Below are positions 1-7,872 of a stretch of 64,000 bases of DNA, in pieces. How positions within the stretch are numbered: position 1 is the stretch's first letter; each line of letters starts with the position of its first letter. Source of the stretch: Sporosarcina sp. NCCP-2222 (lineage in GTDB: Bacteria; Bacillota; Bacilli; Bacillales_A; Planococcaceae). The stretch lies in contig NZ_BQYK01000004.1 in the NCBI RefSeq assembly GCF_023168145.1, positions 92,372 to 156,371 of the forward strand. The letters are read 5' to 3'. The notes under the pieces are model-generated. The model was not told the DNA's origin. It saw nothing but the letters and a program-made list of their open reading frames with translations, and ran no database searches. A program made the position numbers and the translations under genes.

Positions 1-186
1 TACATATACAGCCTCTTTCTCAATGGCCTTCTTGCTCAGCGGAGCCGTAAATTGTACATTCCATCCATGCTCGACGAACGCACCTCCCGATGCAGCCATC
101 CCCACCTTTTCAATCATGAAAGCGAAAATCATCACACCGATAGCCACCACACACGCAATACTTAACCACCTGAACGGTTTCCTCAT
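1..186 (-). CDS. Exported protein, N-terminal 62 residues (partial)
   Basis: Only the first 62 codons lie in the window and the gene continues off the left edge. The ATG at 186 follows a GAAAGGG ribosome binding site nine bases upstream. The N-terminus has a basic head (MRKPFRWL), a hydrophobic stretch at about residues 8-24, and then a segment resembling the first strand of an SbsA/Ig-like or copper-resistance-type fold (W-x-V-x-F-x-A-P-L-S). That suggests secretion or membrane anchoring, but the mature domain is not visible and no family can be assigned with confidence. Confidence 0.6.
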   Translation of the reverse strand, partial: MRKPFRWLSIACVVAIGVMIFAFMIEKVGMAASGGAFVEHGWNVQFTAPLSKKAIEKEAVYV

Positions 187-532
187 GCCATCCAACCCTT
201 TCTAACTTTTCTTATACCATTAGACTCCTTTTCTCCAGTTACGTTTCACTTTTCTGAATCAAACATTATATTTAGTCAAGTGTTTTTTAAAATTCACTTA
301 GGTTCCCACTGTAATAATCCTTATTCATGCATATTCATAGTTAATCATTTCGCAAAACATCGATACAATCGTTGAAGGAGCTAGAATACTCAATAAAAAA
401 AGCCGCCCTCTATAGGCAGCCGATTGTTCACTAAAGCACCCGAGACTTTAAGTACGATAGTTCACATACCACTATTAAGAATTATTATTTGTATAATGGA
501 TACCGCCAACATTTCGAAAAATGTTGTATCAA
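187..532. other. Intergenic stretch without a recognised gene
   Basis: This 350-base AT-rich gap separates the partial exported-protein gene from the terminator of the MFS gene. The only structure supported is the hairpin at 394-420, listed separately. No open frame with a credible ribosome binding site was found on either strand. Confidence 0.5.
394..420 (-). terminator. Intrinsic terminator-like hairpin
   Basis: On the minus strand GCTGCC pairs with GGCGGC (one G-U pair) around a seven-base loop and is followed by seven U residues (394-400). No gene immediately upstream on that strand explains it, so it may belong to a lost gene or act as a second stop after the MFS gene. Confidence 0.55.
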
Positions 533-566
533 CAAAAAAGTCCACCTCTATTCACATAGAAGTGGA
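533..566 (-). terminator. Intrinsic terminator of the MFS gene
   Basis: A ten-pair stem (TCCACTTCTA with TAGAGGTGGA, one G-U pair) with a six-base loop is followed on the minus strand by a U-rich run. It lies 19 bases after the stop codon of the MFS gene. Confidence 0.8.
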
Positions 567-584
567 TTTGTATTTATATTGATT

Positions 585-1751
585 TTATATATTTGAAGAC
601 CGTTTTTTTTCATTCAAAAAGTCCTTATAGACTAAAACAGCAACAAAAATAAAACTTAGACTAACAACCCGGAAGATTATCTCTAAACTAATCCATTGAG
701 CTAGAATCCCTAATACAAATGCGCTAACTCCAATACCAACGTCAAAACTGGAAAGAAAGGTCGCGTTGGCTGCGCCACTTTTTTCTTGACTTACCTTTTG
801 AACCGTCCATGTTTGTAAACATGGCATAACAGTTCCATATCCTGCACCAAATAAAATCGCTGCAATAATAAGATATATATTATTTGTCGTATAAGAGAGC
901 ACTACAAATGACAAAAATCCTAGCAATGCTGATACAACGATGATAGACCAAGGTCCTTTTTTATCATACCATTTTCCTGTAAACGGACGTAATAAAGTTG
1001 AGATAGTCGCATTTATAAGGAAGAATAGAAAAATATGATCCAATCCCTTTTGTTTTCCAAAAAGGACTAAAAATGTGATAATCGCTCCAAAACCAATTGT
1101 TGTGATAACCGTCAATAATGCCGGGAACCATGCGTCTTTTTCAAAAATCGCTTTGAAAAATTGAAATTGTTGCTTCTCCTGTTTAACAAGAGCAGGCGAA
1201 GATACAAATTGAAGCGTAATTACTGCCAATAGACTGAGTGTTACTGATGACCAGATTAAAATATTGAAGGAAAAAGCGTCATATATAAGGATACCTATAC
1301 TCGGCGCAATGATAGCTCCGACCGTTGTTGAAATAGAAAAATACCCTATACCTTCCCCTAACCGTGTCTTAGGAATTAAATCCACTACAATTGTACTATT
1401 CGCTGTGGTTGATACTCCCCACGCTGCGCCATGGAAAAGTCGTAACAATAGTAAAAGCCAAATAATATTTAGAAAAGGATACAGCAATGTAATAAATATT
1501 AAAGCTGCACTTGCAATAATGGCAAGGCTTTTCCGTTGATTATCAATTAAATAGTACCCTATAAAAGGTCTAATTAGAACAGCACCTAGTGTAAATAATG
1601 TTGTCATAAGACCAACCTGAATGGAAGATGCATTCATGCTTAACAAATAAGCAGGTAAAATAGGGATCAACATTTCAAACCCTATAAAAACTAATAAGTT
1701 ACTTATAAATAAAAATAGAAATGATTTATTAAAGATTTTTTGGTTTTTCAT
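585..1751 (-). CDS. MFS transporter, 12-TM drug-efflux type (YwoG/YfkF-like)
   Basis: This 388-residue protein has the alternating hydrophobic segments of a 12-helix major facilitator. The conserved loop 2-3 motif is present in loose form (GYYLIDNQRKS, around residues 64-74), and RLFHGAAWGVSTTA at about 103-116 resembles the helix-4 region of the drug:H+ antiporter-1 subfamily. By analogy with B. subtilis YwoG/YfkF it probably exports small hydrophobic compounds in exchange for protons; the substrate cannot be read from sequence. The ATG at 1751 follows a GCGAGG site nine bases upstream. The gene is clearly more AT-rich than the core genes from 3 kb on, and it is flanked by decayed sequence, which suggests recent transfer. 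A structured leader precedes it. Confidence 0.8.
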   Translation of the reverse strand: MKNQKIFNKSFLFLFISNLLVFIGFEMLIPILPAYLLSMNASSIQVGLMTTLFTLGAVLIRPFIGYYLIDNQRKSLAIIASAALIFITLLYPFLNIIWLLLLLRLFHGAAWGVSTTANSTIVVDLIPKTRLGEGIGYFSISTTVGAIIAPSIGILIYDAFSFNILIWSSVTLSLLAVITLQFVSSPALVKQEKQQFQFFKAIFEKDAWFPALLTVITTIGFGAIITFLVLFGKQKGLDHIFLFFLINATISTLLRPFTGKWYDKKGPWSIIVVSALLGFLSFVVLSYTTNNIYLIIAAILFGAGYGTVMPCLQTWTVQKVSQEKSGAANATFLSSFDVGIGVSAFVLGILAQWISLEIIFRVVSLSFIFVAVLVYKDFLNEKKRSSNI

Positions 1752-1763
1752 ATTATTATTCCT

Positions 1764-1817
1764 CGCTTCTAATTATTTTTCTAAATTAGAAGCGGTTGGA
1801 ACACTGCAACGTTCCTA
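1764..1817 (-). promoter_or_regulatory. Structured leader upstream of the MFS efflux gene
   Basis: A perfect 11-base inverted repeat (CGCTTCTAATT at 1764-1774 with AATTAGAAGCG at 1784-1794) ends next to the GCGAGG ribosome binding site of the efflux gene. A second small inverted repeat (GGAAC...GTTCC) lies just upstream on the transcript. The position suggests either a repressor operator or a translational control hairpin; which one cannot be decided from sequence. Confidence 0.4.
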
Positions 1818-2002
1818 TATTGCCTTATTTTTTTGAACAAAATGTCTCACCCTTTCTTAAACTTTTTAGTGGGATCACACGAATTATTACTACTGGGAGT
1901 ATTGTATTTGGTGGTCCCTTACGTAAACCTCACTTTTTAATGAATTTATCCAACAAGATGCTGTATATACATATTCATCTCAATTCTTCACCTTTAAAAT
2001 GC

Positions 2003-2030
2003 AAAAAGACGCCATATAATATCTGCGTCT
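2003..2030 (-). terminator. Intrinsic terminator of the 55-residue gene
   Basis: On the minus strand AGACGC pairs with GCGTCT around a 12-base loop and is followed by five U residues. It lies about 40 bases beyond the stop codon of the small gene at 2069-2236. Confidence 0.55.
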
Positions 2031-2068
2031 AGTTTTTGCTTAGTATTTAATCAAAATGCAAAACCAAT

Positions 2069-2236
2069 TCAAGGGTTTTCTACACCTTCTAAATTAAATA
2101 GACAAAAAGCTTCCGGTAGCTGGTCTCTATATGGAGTTTGGCTTAAAAAAGGACAGACTTGTCCCACTGAAATTAAATCTCCTAAATGTAAATATGACTT
2201 TACTTCTGTTGCAATTCTTCTGAAAACAGTTCCCAT
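2069..2236 (-). CDS. Small orphan protein, 55 residues
   Basis: A 55-codon reading frame begins at an ATG (2236) preceded by an excellent AAAGGAGG site eight bases upstream, and it has its own terminator. The protein starts MGTVFRRIATEV and ends FNLEGVENP. It has no obvious signal peptide, membrane helix or known motif. The ribosome binding site and the terminator are the main evidence that it is real. Like the adjacent MFS gene it is AT-rich, and it may be part of the same acquired block. Function unknown. Confidence 0.5.
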   Translation of the reverse strand: MGTVFRRIATEVKSYLHLGDLISVGQVCPFLSQTPYRDQLPEAFCLFNLEGVENP

Positions 2237-2504
2237 GGCTTTTTGCCTCCTTTCTTAATACAAGTAAATAGATTTAATTATTATAATATATGTTGATAAA
2301 AAAGCAAACCCATCTGAGGATCTTTTGTTGTTGGCAGTGCTATTCACCTTCATTTTTTACTAATCCTTCTTCAACCTGCTTCTTTAGATGAAGAAGAAAA
2401 AAGGGCCATCTAAGCAGCTCCGAACTTCAAGTGAAGAACCCGTTCGTATCATAAGATCAGCCAGATATTTCTGGTTGACCATGTTTTATATGGTTTTATT
2501 ATTA

Positions 2505-2730
2505 CTGTAACCGGGGTAGGACGTAAGCACCCGTGGGTGATAGAACCCGTCAACTAAATCGTCCGCCCCATACTTGCGGAAACATGATTGAGGCTCGTTG
2601 GAGCCTAGATCTCGTATAACAAGCGAAGCTTGGCCGATAACAGGATTCATCTACACCTTCTCCACGTATAGGCTGCCGGTAATCCCTAACCCTGTATTGC
2701 GTGCTCCGGCTTTTTTATTGTGTAGAACAC
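2505..2730. repeat. Hairpin-rich segment, possible insertion-sequence remnant
   Basis: Three compact perfect hairpins occur within 105 bases: CACCC/GGGTG (2528-2539), AGGCTC/GAGCCT (2591-2606) and CAAGC/GCTTG (2620-2632). On the minus strand a 54-codon frame starts at 2650 with MNPVIG, a hexapeptide typical of the N-terminus of IS110-family transposases, but the rest does not continue the family's DxxK catalytic region. The segment therefore looks like the end or internally deleted remnant of a mobile element, or a structured RNA gene from such an element. It is not an intact transposase. Confidence 0.3.
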
Positions 2731-2748
2731 GGGTGGATGTTAGTAAGC

Positions 2749-2940
2749 TGACTGAACGCCAGATAACTCGAGCGAACGCCAGAATATTAGATTGAACGCC
2801 AGATAACCGGAGCGAACGCCAGATTATCGAATTGACGCCAGAATACCGAATTGACGCCAAGATCTCGAGCTGAACGCCATTATAGCGGGTTGAATGAATA
2901 TATCAATTTGAACGCCAGTAATTAGCTATGAACCTCAAAC
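2749..2940. repeat. Tandem array A, about 20-bp units with core TGGCGTTC (minus strand)
   Basis: The plus-strand core CGCCA starts at 2757, 2777, 2797, 2817, 2836, 2855, 2875 and 2913, with one decayed unit between the last two. Units are 19-20 bases. The core (G)AACGCCA is conserved and the remaining 10-12 bases vary. No frame is conserved across it. The array occupies the gap up to the stop codon of zagA. Three related arrays occur at 7.5, 45.2 and 50.7 kb. Confidence 0.85.
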
Positions 2941-2941
2941 A

Positions 2942-4129
2942 TCAACCCGCCGGTACAAATTTCGGAAGGTTATCCTCTAAAGCCGACCAGTCCATCGTCA
3001 TCTCCTGCTCCGTCAGCAGACATTGGTCCAATTGCGCTTCAATTTCTTCCCGGCTCATGTCCAGGCCAATAAATACGAGCTCCGTCTGCCTGTCGCCGTG
3101 CTGATCATCCCAACGGTACAATAGCTCAGGGTCCTCCTCGAGAATTTGTTGCTGCTGGCGTTTTGGCAACGAGGCGATCCATTGTCCTGCGCCTTGGAAT
3201 GTAATGGATGCGCCTGCTTGCGACAGCAAACCCGCCATGTCTGGGCGCGTGGCGAGCCAGAAAAAGCCTTTGGATCGGACGATTTCACTCGGCAAATGGG
3301 ACAGCCACTCCTGCCATCTTGCCGGGTGGAAGGGACGTTTTCTTCGGTAAACAAAAGAGGTGATGCCATACTCCTCTGTTTCCGGCACATGTTCTTCATT
3401 CAATTCTTTAATCCATCCTGCTCCTTGACTGGATTTTTCAAAATCGAATAGATTCCGGTTCAGCAGTTGCGATGGCTTCACTTTTCCAAACTCCGTTAAA
3501 ATGATTTCGGCATCCGGATTCATTTTCCGTAAAAACGCGGTAAACGGTTCACGATAGTTTTCTTCAACTAAATCTAATTTGTTAACGACCAGAATATTAG
3601 CAAACTCCAATTGATCAACCAGTAAATCAGAGACATCCCGTTGGTCATAAGGATCATCCGTATCCTTACGCTCCAGCAACGTCTCCCCGCTTTCGTAGTC
3701 TTTCCAAAAACGGAACGCATCGACGACCGTGACCATGCTATCCAATCGGCATACCTTAGATAAATCTACTCCAACGGCATCATCTATGTACGTGAACGTT
3801 TGGGCAACCGGAATCGGTTCTGAAATACCAGTCGATTCGATGACGATGTAATCGATATTTCCTGCTGCGGCCAACTTTTCTACTTCAATAATCAAATCTT
3901 CACGCAGCGTGCAGCAAATGCATCCGTTTGTCAGTTCCACGAGCTTCTCCTCCGTGCGTGAAAAACCGCTGTCCTGTATAAGCGTTGAATCAATGTTGAT
4001 TTCACTCATATCATTCACAATGACTGCAATCCGCTTATCTTCCCGATTCGCTAATAGATGATTTAACAATGTCGTTTTGCCTGCTCCTAAATAGCCGCTT
4101 AGTACGGTAACTGGAATTTGTTGTTGCAT
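2942..4129 (-). CDS. zagA: Zinc-responsive COG0523 GTPase (ZagA/YciC)
   Basis: A 395-residue P-loop GTPase of the CobW/COG0523 family, thought to act as a cytosolic zinc metallochaperone that supplies client enzymes during zinc starvation. Visible features are the Walker A motif GYLGAGKT (12-19), the metal-binding GCICC motif (69-73), the ESTG Walker B region (98-101), an NKLD guanine-specificity motif and a CobW C-terminal domain. Length and sequence match B. subtilis ZagA (YciC) closely. The ATG at 4129 has an AAGGGG site at good spacing; an upstream in-frame ATG at 4231 lacks one and would put the operator inside the gene. A perfect Zur-type palindrome lies 12 bases upstream, which supports both identity and zinc regulation. 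Confidence 0.92.
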   Translation of the reverse strand: MQQQIPVTVLSGYLGAGKTTLLNHLLANREDKRIAVIVNDMSEINIDSTLIQDSGFSRTEEKLVELTNGCICCTLREDLIIEVEKLAAAGNIDYIVIESTGISEPIPVAQTFTYIDDAVGVDLSKVCRLDSMVTVVDAFRFWKDYESGETLLERKDTDDPYDQRDVSDLLVDQLEFANILVVNKLDLVEENYREPFTAFLRKMNPDAEIILTEFGKVKPSQLLNRNLFDFEKSSQGAGWIKELNEEHVPETEEYGITSFVYRRKRPFHPARWQEWLSHLPSEIVRSKGFFWLATRPDMAGLLSQAGASITFQGAGQWIASLPKRQQQQILEEDPELLYRWDDQHGDRQTELVFIGLDMSREEIEAQLDQCLLTEQEMTMDWSALEDNLPKFVPAG

Positions 4130-4140
4130 GTTTTCGCCCC

Positions 4141-4165
4141 TTAAATAGTAATCATTACTATTTAA
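4141..4165 (-). promoter_or_regulatory. Zur box (zinc-uptake repressor operator)
   Basis: This is a perfect 25-base palindrome: TTAAATAGTAAT, a central base at 4153, then ATTACTATTTAA. It matches the TAATNATTA core and 7-1-7 architecture of Bacillus Zur/Fur-family boxes. It sits directly upstream of the zagA ribosome binding site, where a bound repressor would block transcription. Confidence 0.85.
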
Positions 4166-4282
4166 ACATACAGGCTTGCAACCAAGTTGGCAAGTAAAAC
4201 CTCTCCCTCTCTTAACTGTTTGCAAATCCAATTCCAGGGTACTCTATTCACATAACAAGCATTTAGAAGGGATTGATACTCG

Positions 4283-5767
4283 GTGGAAGCGCAGATGAAG
4301 GCTGAAAAACCGAAGCATAATTTAAAACCGATTTGGATTGCTCTCGCTTTTGCAGTCATGATTCTAATTGTTCTCTTGCCAACTCCCGACGATCTGCCTG
4401 TGATGGGCCAGCGGGCACTCGCCATCTTAGCTTTCGCAGTCATCCTCTGGGTGACAGAAGCCGTGACGTATCCCGTCAGCGCGGCTATGATTATTGGCCT
4501 CGTCGCCTTGTTGATTGGCTTTTCACCAGACATGGCAAACCCAGAGGTGAATATCGGAACGAAGAAAGCTCTTACGATGGCACTAGGAGGATTTTCGAAT
4601 TCAGCAGTCGCCCTTGTTGCTGCCGCTCTCTTCCTCGCCTCCGCGATGCAGGCCACCAATTTGCATAAGCGGCTCGCTTTGTACATTTTATCTAAAGTCG
4701 GCGTGAAAACCGGCGCTATCGTATTTGGAGCAATTCTAGTATCCATTATCCTTGCTTTCTTCGTACCAAGTGCGACCGCCCGTGCGGGAGCAGTCGTTCC
4801 GATCCTGCTTGGAATGGTAGCAGCTTTTGGCCTGCCGACAAACAGCCGGCTTGCTGCATTGCTAGTCATTACCGCTGTTCAAGCCGTATCCGTATGGAAT
4901 ATCGGAATTAAAACCGCAGCCGCGCAAAATATGGTGGCACTCGGTTTTATTGAGAAGGAGTTCGGCGAATCAATTGCCTGGAGTACATGGTTTTTATACG
5001 CAGCTCCCTGGTCGATCCTCATGTCGTTCGTCCTTTATTTTGTCATGATCAAATTGATTAAACCGGAAACAAAAGTTGTAGAAGGCGGAAAAGAGTTGAT
5101 TCAAGGACAGTTAAAGGAACTTGGGCCGATGAAACCGGCGGAGATTAGGCTCATTGTCGTTTCCCTTATTCTGCTCTTGCTATGGGCTACCGAAGAGAAG
5201 CTGCACCCGCTTGATACAACCACAGTGACTGTCATTGCCATCGCCGTGTTGCTGTCCCCTAAAATTGGCGTGTTTGATTGGAAGACGGTAGAACGCCTTA
5301 TTCCATGGGGCACAATAATTGTGTTTGCGGTCGGAATTGCACTCGGGACGATCCTGCTCGATACGAACGGGGCCCAATGGCTTTCGGATAAAGTATTCGG
5401 CGCAATGGGGCTGGATACAATGCCGCTTCTCGCAACCATCGCATTGCTGTCGCTGTTTAACATTTTGATTCACCTCGGTTTCGCGAGTGCGACAAGCTTA
5501 TCCTCTGCGCTTATTCCGATTTTCATTGCACTGACCTCGACTATCGCAATTAATGCAAACGACATCGGCTTCGTGCTCATCCAACAGTTCGTCATCAGTT
5601 TCGGCTTCCTGTTGCCGGTAAGCGCACCGCAAAACATGCTCGCATATGGAACAGGTGCATTCTCGGTAGGCGACTTCCTGAAATCCGGGATTCCGCTTAC
5701 CATCATCGGCTATTTGCTTATCTTGCTGTTCAGCGCGACGTATTGGAAATGGGTCGGCCTTTTGTAA
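4283..5767 (+). CDS. DASS/SLC13-family anion:Na+ symporter
   Basis: A 494-residue polytopic membrane protein of the divalent anion:sodium symporter family, which imports dicarboxylates (succinate, malate) or sulfate. Hydrophobic segments run from about residue 18 to the end. The C-terminal half has the family-typical NILIHLGFASATSLSSALIPI stretch and the late VSAPQNMLAYGTG region (around 449-461), which corresponds to the second sodium/substrate clamshell loop. The GTG at 4283 is chosen because AGAAGGG lies 11 bases upstream; the next ATG at 4295 is too far from it. The gene is divergent from zagA, with the Zur box more than 100 bases away, so co-regulation is possible but not shown. The exact substrate is unknown. 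Confidence 0.85.
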   Translation: MEAQMKAEKPKHNLKPIWIALAFAVMILIVLLPTPDDLPVMGQRALAILAFAVILWVTEAVTYPVSAAMIIGLVALLIGFSPDMANPEVNIGTKKALTMALGGFSNSAVALVAAALFLASAMQATNLHKRLALYILSKVGVKTGAIVFGAILVSIILAFFVPSATARAGAVVPILLGMVAAFGLPTNSRLAALLVITAVQAVSVWNIGIKTAAAQNMVALGFIEKEFGESIAWSTWFLYAAPWSILMSFVLYFVMIKLIKPETKVVEGGKELIQGQLKELGPMKPAEIRLIVVSLILLLLWATEEKLHPLDTTTVTVIAIAVLLSPKIGVFDWKTVERLIPWGTIIVFAVGIALGTILLDTNGAQWLSDKVFGAMGLDTMPLLATIALLSLFNILIHLGFASATSLSSALIPIFIALTSTIAINANDIGFVLIQQFVISFGFLLPVSAPQNMLAYGTGAFSVGDFLKSGIPLTIIGYLLILLFSATYWKWVGLL

Positions 5768-5771
5768 AATA

Positions 5772-5817
5772 AAAAATGCGCGGAAGAGGAAGCTTCCCTC
5801 TCTCGCGCCTTTTTTAT
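5772..5817. terminator. Bidirectional intrinsic terminator
   Basis: A long GC-rich hairpin (arms GCGCG...AGAGG with CCTCT...CGCGC, 5778-5808) is flanked by an A-run on the left and a T-run on the right. It ends both the convergent symporter gene and the pyroglutamyl peptidase gene. Confidence 0.85.
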
Positions 5818-6425
5818 TACGATTCACTTAACTCTTCGATGCAAACCTGAATGGCTCGCTTCAAATCCTCATGCGACCAGCTCGGCACCCGTCCATGTTC
5901 GACTGCCAGTTCATGAGAGGCTGGGATGTGAATAAAACCTGCGAGCATATCTGGCAGTTCGGTATTTGCCAAATGGAGCGCCCGGTACATGACGTTGTTG
6001 CATAAATAGGCACCCGCCGTATTAGAGATTTCTGCCGGAAAACCTGCTTCCTTTAATGCATTGACCATCTTGCGGATCGGCATATTTGTGAAATATCCGT
6101 CGGCTCCGTCTTCCACGATAGGTTCATCGACAGGAGCATAGCCGCTATTATCCTTCGGTCCATCACTGACATTAATGGCGATGCGCTCAGGAGTAATTTT
6201 ATAACGTCCGCCGGATAGTCCCAGCGAAAGAACGGCATCCGGTTTGATTTCTTGAATATGTTTTACGATAAGGTCCCCAGACTGGCTGAAATCGACCGGC
6301 AAAATTTCACTGTGAATCTTATACTCTCCGATTCTCATGCCATCCAGCTCGTCCGCAATTTTTTGTGTCGGGTTCACCGGGTATTTCAAAAACGGCTCGA
6401 ATCCAGTCACTAATAATGTCTTCAA
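5817..6425 (-). CDS. pcp: Pyroglutamyl-peptidase I
   Basis: This cytosolic cysteine peptidase removes N-terminal pyroglutamate from peptides. Counting from the chosen start, the protein has 202 residues and shows the whole C15-family triad: Glu80 (ITPERIAIN), Cys142 (AYLCNNVMY) and His166 (FIHIPA). The start is taken as the TTG at 6425 because an AAAAGGGGA site lies seven bases upstream and the protein then begins directly with the conserved KTLLVTGFEPF. An ATG at 6446 is in frame but overlaps a TATAAT -10 box, so it is probably in the promoter. The gene stands alone and shares a terminator with the convergent symporter. Confidence 0.93.
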   Translation of the reverse strand: MKTLLVTGFEPFLKYPVNPTQKIADELDGMRIGEYKIHSEILPVDFSQSGDLIVKHIQEIKPDAVLSLGLSGGRYKITPERIAINVSDGPKDNSGYAPVDEPIVEDGADGYFTNMPIRKMVNALKEAGFPAEISNTAGAYLCNNVMYRALHLANTELPDMLAGFIHIPASHELAVEHGRVPSWSHEDLKRAIQVCIEELSES

Positions 6426-6598
6426 TATCTCATCCCCTTTTAGCATTTATTATAGCGTAAAAGGCAGTTTTTCTTTTAATCCACGTTTTCATTGGAGTGA
6501 TACTCTCTAGATCTCTACTGCCTTTCGAACGTTTAATGGCCGCCACACAGGGAATCATTGATATAGAAATATGTATCAAAGGAGAGGAGAATGCCCTT

Positions 6599-7474
6599 AT
6601 GGACAAATATGAAAAAATTGATGAACAGGTCGTTCCGCAAACACAGAGCCAACAACCGGGCGTGGAGGCCGAGATGGAGCCTGCTCCAATTTATGATGAT
6701 GAAAACTACAAAGGTTCCGGCAAGCTGAAAGGGAAAAATGCGTTGATTACAGGGGGCGACAGCGGAATCGGACGCGCTGTGGCCGTCGCATTTGCCAAAG
6801 AAGGGGCGAATGTCGCCATCGCCTACTTGGACGAAGCAGAAGACGTCGATGCGAATAAAACAATTGAACTCATTGAGAAGTATGGCGGCAAAGCACAAAA
6901 ATACCGAATCGACATTAGTGAAGAGGAGAATTGCGAACGCCTTGTCGAGGATGTCATTTCAGAATTCGGCAGCTTGAATGTCCTAGTGAATAACGCAGGG
7001 AAACAATTCCCGCAAGATCACATTGCCAGCATTTCCGGCGATCAATTGCGCGAAACTTTCGAGACGAATTTCTTCGGCCTCTTTTTCATGTCCAAAGCCG
7101 CGTTAGCCCACATGAAAGAAGGCGATTGCATCGTCAACACTTCTTCCGTAACGGCATACAATGGATCCCCTGGATTACTGGATTACTCAGCTACCAAAGG
7201 GGCAATTACAACTTTTACCCGCTCTCTCGCATTGAACTTGGCGGAAAAAGGAATTCGCGTCAATGCCGTAGCTCCCGGTCCAATCTGGACGCCACTCATC
7301 CCGGCGACCTTCGACGCAAAAAAAGTGGAACAACACGGTGCCGATACACCGGTAAAACGCCGTGGCCAGCCTTCTGAAAATGCGCCCGCCTATGTATTCC
7401 TGGCTTCCAACGACTCCAGCTACATGACCGGCCAGACGATCCATGTCGACGGAGGAGATTTTGTAGGTTCTTAA
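6599..7474 (+). CDS. Short-chain dehydrogenase/reductase (YdaD/YhxD stress type)
   Basis: A 291-residue NAD(P)-dependent oxidoreductase of the SDR superfamily, extended subgroup with a roughly 40-residue hydrophilic N-terminal arm as in B. subtilis general-stress proteins YdaD and YhxD. The cofactor motif TGGDSGIG (51-58), structural NNAG (131-134) and catalytic Tyr196-x3-Lys200 (DYSATKGA) are intact. The ATG at 6599 is preceded by a GGAG site nine bases upstream; longer in-frame starts from 6497 have no such site and lack homology. The substrate is unknown. It is monocistronic, with a strong terminator straight after it. Stress regulation is inferred only from the family. Confidence 0.88.
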   Translation: MDKYEKIDEQVVPQTQSQQPGVEAEMEPAPIYDDENYKGSGKLKGKNALITGGDSGIGRAVAVAFAKEGANVAIAYLDEAEDVDANKTIELIEKYGGKAQKYRIDISEEENCERLVEDVISEFGSLNVLVNNAGKQFPQDHIASISGDQLRETFETNFFGLFFMSKAALAHMKEGDCIVNTSSVTAYNGSPGLLDYSATKGAITTFTRSLALNLAEKGIRVNAVAPGPIWTPLIPATFDAKKVEQHGADTPVKRRGQPSENAPAYVFLASNDSSYMTGQTIHVDGGDFVGS

Positions 7475-7493
7475 ATTTAATTTGTGAAGATCG

Positions 7494-7519
7494 ACGACCG
7501 CCGTGAGCGGTCGTTTTTT
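7494..7519 (+). terminator. Intrinsic terminator of the SDR gene
   Basis: An eight-pair stem (ACGACCGC with GCGGTCGT) with a five-base loop is followed by six T residues, 20 bases after the stop codon. Confidence 0.9.
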
Positions 7520-7529
7520 GATGGGGATG

Positions 7530-7780
7530 GGGTTGGATTTTGGCGCGCAGGTCGTTTTTTTGGCGGGTATGCAGGTGGATTTGGCGTGGATGGTGCAGGA
7601 TTTGGCACGGGGACTGTTGAATTTGGCGCGGGGACAGTTGGATTTGGCACTGATGCAATCGGATTTGGCGCGAACGGGACCGGATTTGGCGCGGCTGAGT
7701 TTTTTGGCATTAGCCATGTCTGATTGCCATTCATCCCGTTATATTGGCGTTCAAACGGTGCTATTGGCGTTCAACCGAGT
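7530..7780. repeat. Tandem array B, 21-bp units with core GGATTTGGC
   Basis: The core TTGGC starts at 7540, 7560, 7581, 7602, 7623, 7644, 7665, 7686 and 7704, with spacings 20, 21, 21, 21, 21, 21, 21 and 18. Two more units at 7744 and 7764 carry the TTGGCGTTCAA form seen in array A. The best units read (G)GATTTGGCGCGGGNAC plus a variable tail. Because 21 is divisible by three, several frames translate into spurious seven-residue repeats. The array fills the gap between two terminators. Confidence 0.9.
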
Positions 7781-7826
7781 TCACCCCAGTCACCCCAAAT
7801 CCCCCGTTCCCACACATCCCCTTACA

Positions 7827-7867
7827 TAAAAAAAACGATCCAGGACAGGTACTGTCCGTGGATCGTT
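7827..7867 (-). terminator. Intrinsic terminator of yhgE
   Basis: A long hairpin (AACGATCCA...GGACAG with CTGTCC...TGGATCGTT, 7834-7867) is followed on the minus strand by a run of eight U residues. It is six bases past the yhgE stop codon. Confidence 0.88.
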
Positions 7868-7872
7868 TTTCA

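Noticed and set aside
1796-2032. 78-codon plus-strand frame
   Set aside because: It lacks a ribosome binding site, has no recognisable features and overlaps the leader of the MFS gene and a terminator on the other strand.
4162-4869. 235-codon minus-strand frame overlapping the anion symporter start
   Set aside because: It is the antisense shadow of a well-supported membrane transporter gene and has no start signal or homology.
7187-7734. Overlapping open frames in array B encoding seven-residue repeats (for example AKSDCIS or PNPTVPA series)
   Set aside because: They arise because the DNA repeat is 21 bases long. No frame keeps a motif better than the others, starts lack ribosome binding sites, and they run into the SDR gene.
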